Below the pieces are notes generated by a model that had not been told where the DNA came from, did no database searches, and saw only the letters and a program-made list of their open reading frames with translations. Of a DNA stretch of 64,000 nucleotides, positions 1-11,520 are shown one piece after another. Numbering within the stretch: position 1 is the stretch's first letter; each line of letters opens with the position of its first letter. Both the position numbers and the translations under genes were made by a program. Source of the stretch: Gnetum montanum. Its lineage: Eukaryota > Streptophyta > Gnetopsida > Gnetales > Gnetaceae. The stretch covers positions 354,626 to 418,625 of the forward strand of contig MNCI01020094.1 of NCBI GenBank assembly GCA_015680685.1. The letters are read 5' to 3'.

Positions 1-269
1 GCCTAGTTGAAATAAGGATCTCTCCCATGACTAACATTTGAGAATACATAAAAAATAAATTTAGTGATTATGGTGAATGAGGATGATGAGGTCAGAGGAT
101 CTTGGGATTTCCTAAATGGCTTAATTTATTGAATATTGACTTAGATTAGATTTTGTGGGTTACTTGGATGGCAGATTTACATGGCACCAAATTTGTAGGC
201 ATCATGAATAATATAGGATCACTCCAAAAGTTCTTGAAATTTCATGCATTAAGGAATATTACTAGGGTT

Positions 270-830
270 ATAATAAAGGATCTTATCTCCTAGTTTAATC
301 TCTATGCATCTAATTCTAGTATCATGCCTTTGTTCAAGATAGTTTTTGTGTACCTTATTATGCATGAGTGCCACTAATTGATTCTCATCTAGCACATTTA
401 AGTTTATTAATCATTATATTCATGCTAAGTTAAGGTTAATATCTAAGGCACACATGATTGTTAGTATGTGAGCTTTAATTGGAAAATTGGACAATTTTTT
501 ATACACTTACTAATGGGAAGAAAAATCTATTGGAAGTTTTCATGAAGATTAATAAGCCCATATAGAATTATTAAGTTTTGTGCTCTAAACCTTTCTATAT
601 TTGCTAACTATCCTTGTGAGGATCCTTATGATTTCCTTGTTGGTGACTTCAACATGGCCATTTTTTTGAGGGCAGTATAGTATTGTTAGCTTATGCTCAA
701 CTCTTAGACATTACATAAACTTCTTAACAGTAGTAACTATGAAATATGCATCATTATCTAAAATTAGTGCTCTAAGCATATGATAAGGACATCACCCTAC
801 CTTCTTCATGTTTTTATTATCCTCAATGTA
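270..830 (-). pseudogene. Decayed Ty3/gypsy integrase fragment
   Basis: Read on the minus strand, this stretch aligns by eye with the integrase of element D (about 49900-50400). Shared blocks are the one written on the plus strand as gattctcatctagcac and the one around ttccttgttggtgacttcaac, followed by the stretch containing atatgcatcattatctaaaat. It contains many stops and indels, and no open frame survives. It is an old relic of the same gypsy superfamily that fills the window. No LTR ends could be assigned to it. Confidence 0.55.
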
Positions 831-3290
831 TCATTGAAATCTTAGGAGTAGTTATTCATGTTTCAAAGTTTTTTTACTCTTTTATATGTTTTCTAAGCCT
901 AGGTAGGTAACTATGTTAGGAATGTGAGTTGCAATCACATGCAGTTTGGGAATTTTGGGCTACTACTGACCATAGTTATCTATAGTTAGTTATAACTTGG
1001 AAATTTTATGTTTCTAAAATTGGATGATGAATTGTGGATCATTGTAAGCTAGAAGGAGATTGTAGCATGTTGCAATTTGAAGAATGTGATGTGTAAGAGA
1101 TTTTACCTTATAGAAGAATCGAGAAAAAATAATCTAATCTTTACCAATGTAACTAAGTTATAAGGCATAGCAAGTCATAGGCTAGGAGGTGCAAGCTAAG
1201 TGTAATTATAGTTACTTGCACTTTGAAGAAAATTAATTTTCCAAATATTTCATGTATTTTAAATGGAAGACTAATAGTCAAGAAAGACCAAAGGTTTCTT
1301 TCGAGATTATAAAATAATGTCTTTATCTTGAACAAAGTTTAAGAGAGATTAAGGAAGAAAGGTAAGAGGCAAGAGTGAGAAAACTTGAGAGAGGTTCATA
1401 GAATCTCTTATAAGTGTTATCTTGTCTTAAGCTTTATGATCCAAGTGTGAGTAATTAAGGCATTGAAAAGAGACATGTGTGGATTCTAAGATTCTTTAGA
1501 GGAATTGACTCGACTTTAACTTATTATTATTGTTATAATTTCATATTTTAAGAGTAGAATAATAGGAGGGCTTCTCCATTTCTTGTGTTCTTGTTTATAA
1601 ATAGAATTTTCTTGTAACGACTTATGAAATTTGATCATTTAGGATTTTTTTAAATGAAACACCTTAAAGAGAATTTCAGTTGTGAAAAAAAAATCCTTGT
1701 AACCAAAGGAGAAAACTTAAGCTCCTTCTTTATAACTATCATGTAATTTCAGTTGGATTTGAGAACCAAAATAAATGCCTTAATTTGCCTTCAAAAATTA
1801 ATCTTGGAGCCCTATTTTTCCAAAATACTAGAGCATTCTCACTTTATAAAGTGTAATTTAAGATATGAGACATGAAAAATGCCATGAATTTTGCTAAAAT
1901 AGTGTAATTAAGCTTCCACTAGTAAAAAATGCTTGTATTCCTAGTGTAATTACTCAAAAACGTTGTAGCAAAAAACACAACAATTTTGGACTATTGTAAG
2001 TATAAAAAATGTTGTGAAAAATGCCTAGAAACTTGTCCAAACTATATCAACATAGAAACAACAAAATATAACCTATTTAAAAAAAATCAACACCATCTTT
2101 TAGGACATTTGGATCATTGGCACTCTTCCAAACTTGAGACTTTTGGAGTAAAGAGATTTGAGAGCCTAGAGCCATTTTTCCCCAACGCTAATCATTGTGA
2201 ACATCAAAAGTGTGTTGCAATTTTTCATATGGAAATAGATCTAACAAGCCAAAAGCATCTGGAAGGACTACAAAACATGCATTTCCCACTTGCACATTAG
2301 TTCTTCAACAATGATTTCACAAGAATTTATGAAATATTTGTAGTTCTACTTCTTTGAAAGCCACTAAGACTTCTAGATATGTACTCTCTCACCCCATATT
2401 GTTTGTCAATATTAATACCAATTTACAATGTTTTGGCCATAATTTCTCTTACTTTCTACACTAGTTCTTGATTCATTATCAAATCCAACATTGGATCAAT
2501 TATTTATAAGTTATCACATGTTCTCACTTGTTTTAATATTTTCATCCTAGTAACAAACTTTTAAGTCCTTAGGTGATCGACAAGACCACCTAAGGTACCT
2601 CAAATCCTTTTCAAGGCCTATGAATCTTGAAGTAAAACCATTCTGCAGAGATCTATTCAATTTCCAATGTCAAAGTTTTCTATTTCTATATTTTTTTATG
2701 CTAGAAGGAGGGCCTTTGCCTACTTTCTTCCCTCAAACCTAAATCCAACCATTTTTTGCATGTTTTTTGCCAATCTTTCCTAGCATATTTAGTGGTGAGA
2801 GTGGTTTTTGAGTGATTTTGGATGCTAGTGTTTTTGAGTCTCAGCATTTTTTTCTTCATGTGTTTCTATACCAACATTTTTGTAAACATGTTTGGTGTAG
2901 TAAAATCCTACAAATATGCTGATCTCAAAGATCATGAATCCTTAAGCTTTGCTCCTATTTCTACTAAAATCCCAACATTGCCTCAAAAATTCTATGTGAA
3001 TACATAGTTACAAGTTGACCTCTTTACACTTGCAAAAGTTGTCTTTTATATTTAAATTTCACTTTATTTTTTCTTCTATTTCTGCATTTGCATTATTATT
3101 TGATTTCTCATTTATGTTATACTTACATTTATGTTGCATTTCATTTATGTTGTTGTAGTGTTTACACTACATACAATTTCTCATTTATGCTATTAAGGCT
3201 TACACCACATTTGCCTAATTCCTCATATCTATGTTGTTTATGCCTTTCATGTCAATCATTTTTCCACATAACATAATTGAAATAGCCTTC
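831..3290. other. AT-rich intergenic DNA with no recognisable gene
   Basis: Low-GC sequence with only short open frames (for example about 100 codons at 1986-2300) that show no family signature, no splice-site pattern and no start context that stands out. The right end approaches the gag relic at 3300. Probably old decayed repeat DNA; I cannot name it. Confidence 0.5.
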
Positions 3291-3299
3291 AATCAGGAA

Positions 3300-5750
3300 T
3301 TCACTTGTATCTATGACCCTAAAGACCCAATTGTAGTGGAGTGTAGGTATTCTCTTAAGTAGCTACGACTCAACCTAGCCCATTCAAACATTAATGAAGA
3401 ATACTACAAATTCATCTATGCAAAAATCCAAGTTGGCTTATGAATCCCACACAAGGAGTTAGATTTCAAGTGTTAATATGAATTGATTCACAAGAATGAA
3501 AAAGAATACATTCCTTTCCCATATGACCATATCAAACTATTGGAGTTTATGTGTACATGTTAGCACGATTGGTGGATGTAGACAATGAGGCTGAAGTGAG
3601 TGAAGAAGCCATTTTAGAGTAGGATCAAGAGGATCAAGATGAGTTTGGAGCTTATTTTGAGACTGATGCTAACCTATGAGATCATTTACAACAATCTATT
3701 CTTGAAGTGACTATCTTCAACTTTGTGCCCTATGTCTTAATAATAAACAAAGCACCTCCTATGACCTCTATGAATCAAACCTCTCAACTTGTTTTTTTTT
3801 TCTTGCTTCCATGTTTACCTCAACACCTTTCATTATAGTGCCTTAGCCTTCACCAATAATTCCTTCTGGCCACAAACATTCATAGTTTTGGTCAGTCCCT
3901 CTTATGAACCTTAAATCCCACATGTTTCATGCAACCTGTTTTTCCCTAATACTTCTTTTGTTTCCTATGTTTTGATGCAAACATCATTCTTCATGTTCAA
4001 CCCCCTTACAACGGTAGTTACACAACCACTCCAATCTATATTATTAGCTATCTCATAGCTACAAATTATTCAACAACTAGTGCAATCCTCAGGAGCACCA
4101 CAAGGCCTAGATCATGTGTTCCAGATGATCCAAAACCTTACTAAGGAGTTCTAAAAGCTTAAAACTAGTACAACTAAAATTGTAAATGTCATGGACTTAT
4201 ACCAGGATGATCTTGTCAATCCCGTGATTCTCCAAATAACATTACCCATAGGCATGTCTATCCCAAAATTCATAAAATATAATGGTAAAGGAGATCCTAA
4301 TGTGTATCTCATCATGTTTTGTTCTAATTGACTCCTAGTACAAGCTTGACCTCATAAAATGTTGTGAATCTTCCTAATGTCCTTGATATGGAAAGCTTTA
4401 AACTGGTATAGGACATTATCGAGGGGGTGTATCATTTCACTTGATGACTTGATTATCTAGTTTTCAACCACTTCATGTACAACCTAAAACTAGATACAAC
4501 ATTAGACTAGCTTATGAAAGTAAGGTAGGAACCACTTGAACTTATTCAAAAGTTTATTTAAATATGGAATGGAATAGTCAATGAGATTTCAGAGCCCATC
4601 TCTGAAACCCATATACTATCCATTTTCAAAGGAGCTATCAAAAAATTCATCAAATCAAAAGTCTACTAATTGGCCCTTAATCACTTAGTCAAGTCTTTTC
4701 CTAGATATAGAACATAGAAGATGCCACAAAAGCTGGCAATGATCCTACCTACATTGCCTACAAAAACCAACACACAAAGAGGGATAAAGATAAGACCAAG
4801 CAAGCATAACCAATTATGACCACAATAGTGAAAGATGTAAAACAAACAAAAGAGCAGAAGACATTACAACTTGATGCTTCTTCTGCCCCATCACAACCAT
4901 CTACTTCATATGCTTCCAACCAAACAAGAGAAAACTTTGAGTGCAAGGACAAGTCTAAGTACACAAAACTACCAATGAAACCTTCTAAGCTTTTAGAACA
5001 GTTGCTCAAAAAAAATCGTATTCAACATAAGAAACTATCTAAGAATACTCGTAAGAGGTAAAATCATCTTTGTGAGATTGCCAAAGATCCAAGAATAGCA
5101 ACCAAAGATGATCTACAACTACTAAAGTACTTCAGACTTGATAGGTTTTGCCATTATCATCAACTAGTTGGTCACGACACTAATTTTTTCTTAGCCCTGA
5201 AGGATGATCTCTAGAAGATAATTGATCATGTAGAGTTGGTGTTAAATGAATCCAACCATCCAAACACCAACAATGATCCTTACATCATAGCCTTGTTCAC
5301 AACATTCAATTGGTCTCATCCTCCTAGAGGATTGTTTATCATCAAGGTACCACTAGTTAGTACTCAACCTCAAAACTTAAAGTTTAAAGAGCCTTTTGTT
5401 ATATGGATACCATCACCTTTGGCCCCTAAAGAGCCCTTTTTTATACATGTTCCATCTTCAATGAAAACAATATCACAACCCAAACAAAGCAATATCAATC
5501 CCTCTAAAGCTAGGGAACCATTTATTATTAGGATTCCTCCACCATCTACAAGCAAACATGTAACAAATTGTGAGTAATGGTCATTGATTTTGGCCAATAC
5601 CTCAACACTATGATCACCAACTAGTAAGAAGTCACCACAAAAATGATGAAAAAAACCTATCACTAAGCCACCAAGTTCACTAAAGATAGCCAGTAGCAAA
5701 AGGATTGGAAACAATTTAGCATCCCAAAGTCAACACTAACCGTAGCCATA
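3300..5750 (+). pseudogene. Decayed Ty3/gypsy gag polyprotein (plus strand)
   Basis: Conceptual translation with many stops and frameshifts follows the order of a plant gypsy gag. Around 4240-4420 it has the 'lp.. ..kyngkgdPn..l' and 'ALNWYRTL' type motifs of the Retrotrans_gag domain. Around 5130-5230 it has a C-H-Y-H...GHDT....ALKDD motif, resembling the CxxH..GHxTe.C..LK.ei block of Tat/Ogre/Athila-type gag. The 4816-5061 and 5236-5577 open pieces are the longest survivors. It is a different, older lineage from elements A-D. It ends near a minus-strand gag relic at about 5830, so two relics converge here. Confidence 0.65.
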
Positions 5751-5839
5751 CCTATGAATCTCATTACTTAACCTACATCAACGAGTAGACCAATAGAGCG
5801 CCACAAGTCAAATACAAGCAAGGGGTCTAAGTAGCACAC

Positions 5840-6399
5840 ATTTAAACATTAAGAAATATTGCCCATAAATAAAGTGATTTTTGTAACATCTTCAATAAAA
5901 GGAACATTAGAATTACCATTATTTGAAGACTTTCCTTTCTCCAAAGTTTGAAGTTCTTTGATCTTAGAAGACTTAGGTTTCTTTCGCTCTTATTTTTATG
6001 TGCCAACTCTCCACATTTAAGCATCTTAGCTTGGAATTACACTATTCCTTTAATCTTTTTTCCTTCTTGGAATCTTCACCTTCTATACTCTTTTCTTACT
6101 TCTTATGTAAATATTCTTTGGCATTACTCTTATCATTTTCTCCTTCATCTCCTTGAGAATCCTTGGAGTCTCTGTGTTTATAATTCTTAGAATCTTTAAT
6201 TCAACAATTGAGTTTCTTGTGAACTTTGAGAGCCAAATTAAAAGCCCCATCCAAGGTTTCAACTTCATAGAAGGTAAGAACTTGTTGTAATCCCTTATTT
6301 AATCAACCTTGGAAGCTAGAATCTTATTAATAAACATCCTTATGAACCTTAGCTTTTTGAAAAGAATTACAAAATTCCATGTAATATTCCTTGATACAT
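5840..6399 (-). pseudogene. Gag relic, C-terminal half, split by element A
   Basis: On the minus strand this is the downstream half of a gypsy gag, whose upstream half lies at 17251-17600 on the far side of element A. Removing A and one copy of ATACA restores a continuous reading context (cikeYYMEF). Near 6000 a degenerate CCHC knuckle (KCGELAHKNKSE) is visible, and its first and last Cys are gone. Upstream of it is a 'vetLdgAfnlAlkvhKkL' segment typical of the end of Retrotrans_gag. Several stops make it a pseudogene. The sequence differs from the A-D gag. Confidence 0.6.
6395..6399. repeat. Target-site duplication of element A, left copy (ATACA)
   Basis: ATACA directly precedes the LTR start TGATGAATCG. 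The same five bases follow the other LTR end at 17246-17250, which fixes both borders of element A. Confidence 0.85.
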
Positions 6400-7199
6400 G
6401 ATGAATCGTGAGATACCCCTACACTCAACCATACGAATACAAGCATAGCACGTGTGATCTGGTTGAACTCCACAGACTAAGTGCCTACACTCCTCATGGA
6501 ACACTTAAGGTTAATTATTTGTTGTCTTCTCGGACTTACTTGTAGTTGTCACGGTTGTATGGTTAAGTAAGTCTGAGGTATATGATTTTTATGTCTTTTC
6601 TATTTTATCTCCTATGCTGATAAGGTAAAGGGTTGAAGAGACTAATTACTAACTTTAACTAACTAACTAAGTCTGAATTAACCTAGCATCAGTATCCATT
6701 CCCACTTACCATTCAAACCCTAAACCAGTGCAACCTTGGTTACCAAATGCTAATCATTGCTGGGATCACCAAGCATAATGCACATGCTCGAAGCGATCGT
6801 ATTGAGGCACTTAACTAGGAGAGAAGGGTTGAGAGAGATTTAATAACTAATAAAGTGATTAAATGATAAACAGTAAATAACAATAAATAAAGTCCTATTT
6901 AGCCTATTCCATGCACTGCAAGGTTTATCTAAGAAGTTCATCTTTATTTCCGTACACAAACATGTGTTCAAGTACAATATTTGCTCGAATAAAGATCTGT
7001 TCACGTTGGAGCTCCTATTGCAGGCATATGGAAAATATTCTATCTCTAGAGGGATCAAACTACCATAGTTTTGCTACGATCTAAGCCTAGGATGAGAAAC
7101 AAGGGAGAGCCACCTCTTATTTATAGATTTGACTGCAGACCACAATATCGTGTACGCGATATCGCAATGGACATAATATCGCGTACACGATATCGTGGC
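6400..7199 (-). repeat. 3' LTR of element A
   Basis: Matches the 5' LTR at 16473-17245 along its length, in the same orientation. It begins (plus strand) TGATGAATCG and carries the TATA box on the minus strand (CTATAAATAAG, 7113-7126). Between the TATA and the LTR border is the palindromic GATATC array. The terminal TTCATCA is missing because the plus-strand LTR of element B starts here (tggc/TAATGAG). Confidence 0.8.
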
Positions 7200-7305
7200 T
7201 AATGAGACGCAATATCGCATGCACTACGATATCACGTACACGATATCGCGGCCGTCAATATTGTCCCTTGCGATATCACGTACGTGATATCGCGGTCCAC
7301 CATCA
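7135..7305. promoter_or_regulatory. Palindromic GATATC array shared by two facing LTR promoters
   Basis: About 170 bases packed with GATATC units, most separated by an 8-base CpG-rich spacer that is itself near-palindromic (for example gatatcgcgtacacgatatc). The array is the sum of the U3 ends of the minus LTR (A) and plus LTR (B). The two TATA boxes point outward, at 7113-7126 (minus) and 7309-7317 (plus). Its position immediately upstream of both TATA boxes suggests an enhancer-like or silencing-prone element; function is inference. Confidence 0.6.
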
Positions 7306-8093
7306 AATCCATAAATAAGAGGTGGCACTCCCCTCATTTCTCATCCTAGGCTTAAAGTAGGAAAACTCTGGTAGTTTGATCACTCCAGAGATAGAATATT
7401 TTCCATGTGCCCGCAGTAGGAGTCCCCAAGTGAACAGATCTTTATTCGAGCAGTTTGTACCTGAATGCAAGTTGTGTGCATCAATAAAGACGAGCTTTGT
7501 GGATAAACCTTGTAGTACATGGAATAGTTTTATTACATGTTATTTCCTACCTGTTATTTATTACCTACATTAGCGCAGCATGAGTATGACTTGATTACGA
7601 GCATTGACGAATGTGTATGACTAATCAAGGAATCGGCTACTCATCGCGATTAGTCTCTCTCACCCTCAACTCCTAGAACGCAGGATGAGTACGAATTAAT
7701 TACAAGCATCTACAGATGTGTACAGCTAGTTAAGGAATTAGCTGCTCATCACAATTAGGCTAGTTAAGTGCCTCATTATGATCACTTCGAGCACGTGCAT
7801 TACGTGTGGTAATCCTAGTAATGATAAGCGTTTGGTATCCACAATTGCATAGTTCAGGGTGTGTACGGTAAGTGGGAATGGATGCTGACGCTAGTTAATT
7901 TAGACTTAGTCCTTAGTTAGAGTTAGTTAGCTTTCTCAACCCTTCACCTCAATAGCATAGGAGAAAAATAGAAAAGCTATAAAAATCATATACCTCAGAC
8001 TTACTTAACCATACATTGTGACAACAACAAGTGAGTCTGGGAAGACAACGAATGATTAATCCCAAGTGTTCCATGGGGCGTTTAGGCATTTAG
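7200..8093 (+). repeat. 5' LTR of element B (right end lost in gap)
   Basis: Reverse complement of the A LTR, with TATA box CATAAATAAGAGG at about 7309-7320 and the same U3-R-U5 order. It runs into an N gap before the expected ...CACTCATCA end and primer site. Identity with the 3' LTR fragment at 13485-13919 is evident for its first 430 or so bases. Confidence 0.75.
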
Positions 8094-8146
8094 NNNNNNN
8101 NNNNNNNNNNNNNNNNNNNNNNNNNNNNNNNNNNNNNNNNNNNNNN
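8094..8146. other. Assembly gap (53 N)
   Basis: The gap falls at the U5/primer-binding-site end of B's 5' LTR. Nearby inverted LTR copies probably caused the assembly break. The LTR end and PBS of B cannot be read. Confidence 0.95.
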
Positions 8147-8188
8147 AAGAGAAAATTTATATAACGGTAAATTAGCACACCAATAACA

Positions 8189-10795
8189 ATGCCTTCTTCT
8201 CATAAGAGCAACTCACCACCTAAGGACCATACACAAGACAGTCGGCAACATAAAACACATAACCAAAATCAGCCAAGTCCTAGACAATACAAGATAGTTT
8301 ATACTCATCTCGATGAGTATATTCTAGACTTCACTTTTATCCTCCATCAAGATGAGCAGCTGCGATGGAGAGATTTGCAAGGTAACATTGTGTTACCCCC
8401 AGATCGATCAATCCCTCAGATGCTTTTCCGTGCCTTGGCATAGATAGGCATGCAAGAAATATTTGCTGAATACATTGCTAAATATTTTGACATGAGGGAT
8501 TATTATCCCATAGATGCCCAACGTATGAGGGACTTAAGGCAGGAGAGTCAACATACTTTTCTGAAGGGCAAAGCCCCGCACGTCCTTAGCGAAATAGGAG
8601 ATGAGGAACCCCTTATCACAGGTTGTTTAGCAAACGATGTTCCCCCTCCTAACGATGATGAGGAGGTTGGGTATCAGAATCTACGATCAACAATACATAT
8701 CCTTGGTTCTAATGCTCGTGAACACCAACTGTTCATAGAGGGAACAACCACTTATGCTAAGGACAGGCATTTAGATCTTCACCACGATCGGGGCCATAGC
8801 AATCGAAGAGAAGGCAAGAAACATCATCATGGAGATGGTTCCCCTTCTTCTTCCCCTTATTCACATCACTCATCCTCTCCTTCCACATCTAGGTGCAGCC
8901 ACCATGAACATAAAGGTGGGGATAAAAGTAAGAAGGATGAAAGACCTCGATGGGAAAGTCAAGAGAGATGACAAGGGTAAGGACGTAGGGAGAGTAGGGA
9001 ACAATGTAGACATCATAGGCGTCATGAAAGAGACAATCATGACGAGCCCCTACTCACAACCCGAAGTATGCTTGACATAACGGAGGCAGTTAGGATTCCC
9101 AAAAGGCATTTAAAGGATAGTCAGATCAAACAATTAGACATGAACAATATCCCATGGTTTCAAGGGGGATACAATGCTGATCCAAAAAATCATTTACGAG
9201 CATTCCACGATGCCTATGCCTTGTAGAATATAGAAAACGAGTGGCAAAAACTTAAGTTGTTCCCAAGGACACTCACCAAATAAGTAGAGAGCTGGTACCG
9301 GTCCTTAGAAATGGAAACCATCAGGAGGTGGAGTACGATGCTAGAACTATTCAACGAGAAGTATCAGGCATACTCCAGAGTGTCCAATTTGCATAAGCAA
9401 ATCCAAGGCTGGAAACAAGGTACATCTGAACCCTTGGATGCTGCCATGGATTGCTATTACACATTGTTACATTGTTGCCCAGGCCATGGGTACACTCAGC
9501 AGGATCAACTTCGCCACATCATGGATGGGCTAAGGCATGAAACTAGAAGAACCCTTGGAACTTATGCCCAAGGGAGACTCTCACAAGTTAGAGCCCATGA
9601 AGTGCATAGCTTGTTGGAACAAGTAGCAAATGAAGAAGGTGAGCTACACAAAAGGGAAAGTGCAGAAGAATACAACCACGATCCCTCCCTTCGAAAGGAG
9701 GGAGTGAAATTTTGTGATGAAGAGGATGAGTCACCAATTGAAGAGTTGGTGAACCAGAAAACCTTGCCGATCCAAAAATTAACAACCGAGGTATCAACTA
9801 AGGTAGATCAAATGTGGAATTCCTTAGACTCGAGAATTGAAACTGTCTTAAAAATTATAAAAGAGTCTAAGATAGGACAAAGTAGTGAAAAAGGTAAGAA
9901 AAAGTGGAGAGATTTAAGCCCTACACATAATAAGGGTAGGGGAAAAATCACTAACTCTGATGTGGTTATGGATTCAAATTCAGACGATGATAGTGGATCT
10001 AAGATCTACCATTATGACCATCCTAAGGGATGTTGCCCCATCATCTCACATCTACAGGAGTCTGGGGTGTATGCGCTTAATCCAAGATTCAACCAATGGC
10101 AAACACCCCGTAGGTTACCTTATCCACAAGGTAACCCAAGGCAGTTCCACCAACCCTTAATGTATTATCCAAGTGGAACTCCACCACAGCCCATCAGACA
10201 GCATCAGTAGTGGCAATACCCACAGTCATGGGGGATGCCATCACTGAAACATCAGTACCCTTACCGGCAGCCTGACCCTTATGGATATTATGTGCAGTAA
10301 TCGATTTCTCCAAGTAACTCTATGAGTCACACAACCCCCAACCGTCACTACCAAGTTTGGGAGTACTTCAGAAGGACTCCTTCTCCTTCGGGAGACACTC
10401 CATACCCACATCATCTTCCTAATCCAGCCGCACCTCTTCCACCACAAGTAGTTCTCATAACACCTCCTGCTCCAACAATGCAAGGGGAACTTCCTCCTCA
10501 ACCGCAGCAATGTCATGCTACAAGAGCTATAAATATCCAACTTGATGCTAGTTCTAACAACTGTAAAAAGAGAAGACCTTACTTCAGAACCGAAAGCCTA
10601 GAAAAACTCTCACAACAACAAGCGGTTGAGGCCATGTACACTCCTCCACCATCTAACACTTCAAAGCACCCTTCTGTCCAAAATCAGAGCTTAACACATA
10701 CAGTTATGTTAACGCATACTGTAACTGACTGGATCAAGGTGGGCCACCTTCCTAGGAAACTAACTAACCCTGGGAGTCCCTTAATCTATTTGTAG
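8189..10795 (+). pseudogene. Gag of element B (broken in several places)
   Basis: The start at 8189 (MPSSHKS...) matches the starts of the A and C gags. The gag runs through open pieces 8189-8443, 8450-8971, 9311-10210 and 10322-10795, separated by stops and frameshifts. Visible order: an N-terminal 'iLHQdEQLRWrdL' domain; a His/Ser-rich low-complexity linker (about 8760-8930); the Retrotrans_gag core with 'LELFNEKYQaYSRVSNL' and 'eGELhKRES'; then a Pro/Gln-rich tail. The knuckle that reads CEICQYDHPK in C and D here reads KIYHYDHPK, so two Cys are lost. In an intact element this protein would form the cytoplasmic particle that packages the RNA. Confidence 0.72.
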
Positions 10796-11190
10796 ATCAT
10801 CGGTAATGAACCGCATAGGGCTCTTCTTAACTCAGGTTCTGGATTCAACTTAATTTCACGAGAGATGTATCATGCTGGGAACTTGCCCCAACTTAAGAAG
10901 AGCAACATTCAACTAGAGCTAGTAGACCAGTCCATCACCATTTCCTTGGGATTGGTGAAGGACATCATTACCACTACGTGTGGTTTTTCTTACCCAGCTG
11001 ATTTCCTGGTGATTGAAGTTAACAACAATGAAGGGGACTTCCCAATTATAATGGGGAGGGCATGGCTTAGTATAGTAGACGCATGCCTTAGGATCCACGA
11101 TCTTTCCTTGGAAATATCTAAAATAAACATTTATGGAAAGATCGAGAAGAGGAAAGTTCCATGCATCGCATACAGTGATTCATAGGGTGA
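10796..11190 (+). pseudogene. Retropepsin-like protease of element B, active-site Asp lost
   Basis: Follows gag in the same orientation after a stop. The catalytic strand reads LLNSGSGFNLIS where element C reads LLDSGFGVNLIS, so the catalytic Asp of the D-S/T-G motif is Asn. Downstream come 'LELVDQSITI.LGLV.DI', 'IIMGRAWLS' and 'IHDLSLEI', which match the C and D proteases and end the domain. It would normally cut the gag-pol polyprotein. The substitution alone predicts an inactive enzyme. Confidence 0.7.
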
Positions 11191-11520
11191 TGACATGGAG
11201 GAAATGCCTCCATGTAACAGGTGTGTCCAAGAAACTTTGAACCAAAGATGCCTGTATGTAACAACCACATAAGAAGTAGTAGATACCCCATGGTTGATAG
11301 CTACTAGAAGGAGCAGAAAAATATGCATAGAACGAACTGAGGAAACCCATGCCAACAATGAAGGCATAGATACATTGGAATATGAGCATCGCCAAGTTCC
11401 ATCCCTCAATCTAAGATCATCAATTGGGAGAAGTTGGGCACTTCTAAGAAATTCAAATAGACGTTCATTATTTCAGATCTCTCCCTTACAACTCAATCAT
11501 GGGAGAGATGGCCACTTATG
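11190..11520 (+). other. Post-protease linker fused to 3' zone (pol deletion junction)
   Basis: Up to about 11454 the sequence matches the linker that precedes RT in C and D (including attgggagaagttggg...aagaaatt). From about 11460 it matches the block just before the 3' noncoding zone in C (36945-36985) and D (49595-49640). The join removes RT, RNase H and integrase, roughly 3 kb or more judged from D. Confidence 0.65.

Noticed and set aside
1986-2300. 104-codon Cys/His-rich frame as a zinc protein
   Set aside because: Cys and His spacing matches no known finger, and surroundings show no gene structure.
7141-7300. CRISPR-like or satellite array of GATATC units
   Set aside because: Units are palindromic, irregular and confined to LTR U3 ends of retrotransposons in a plant genome; no spacers or cas genes.
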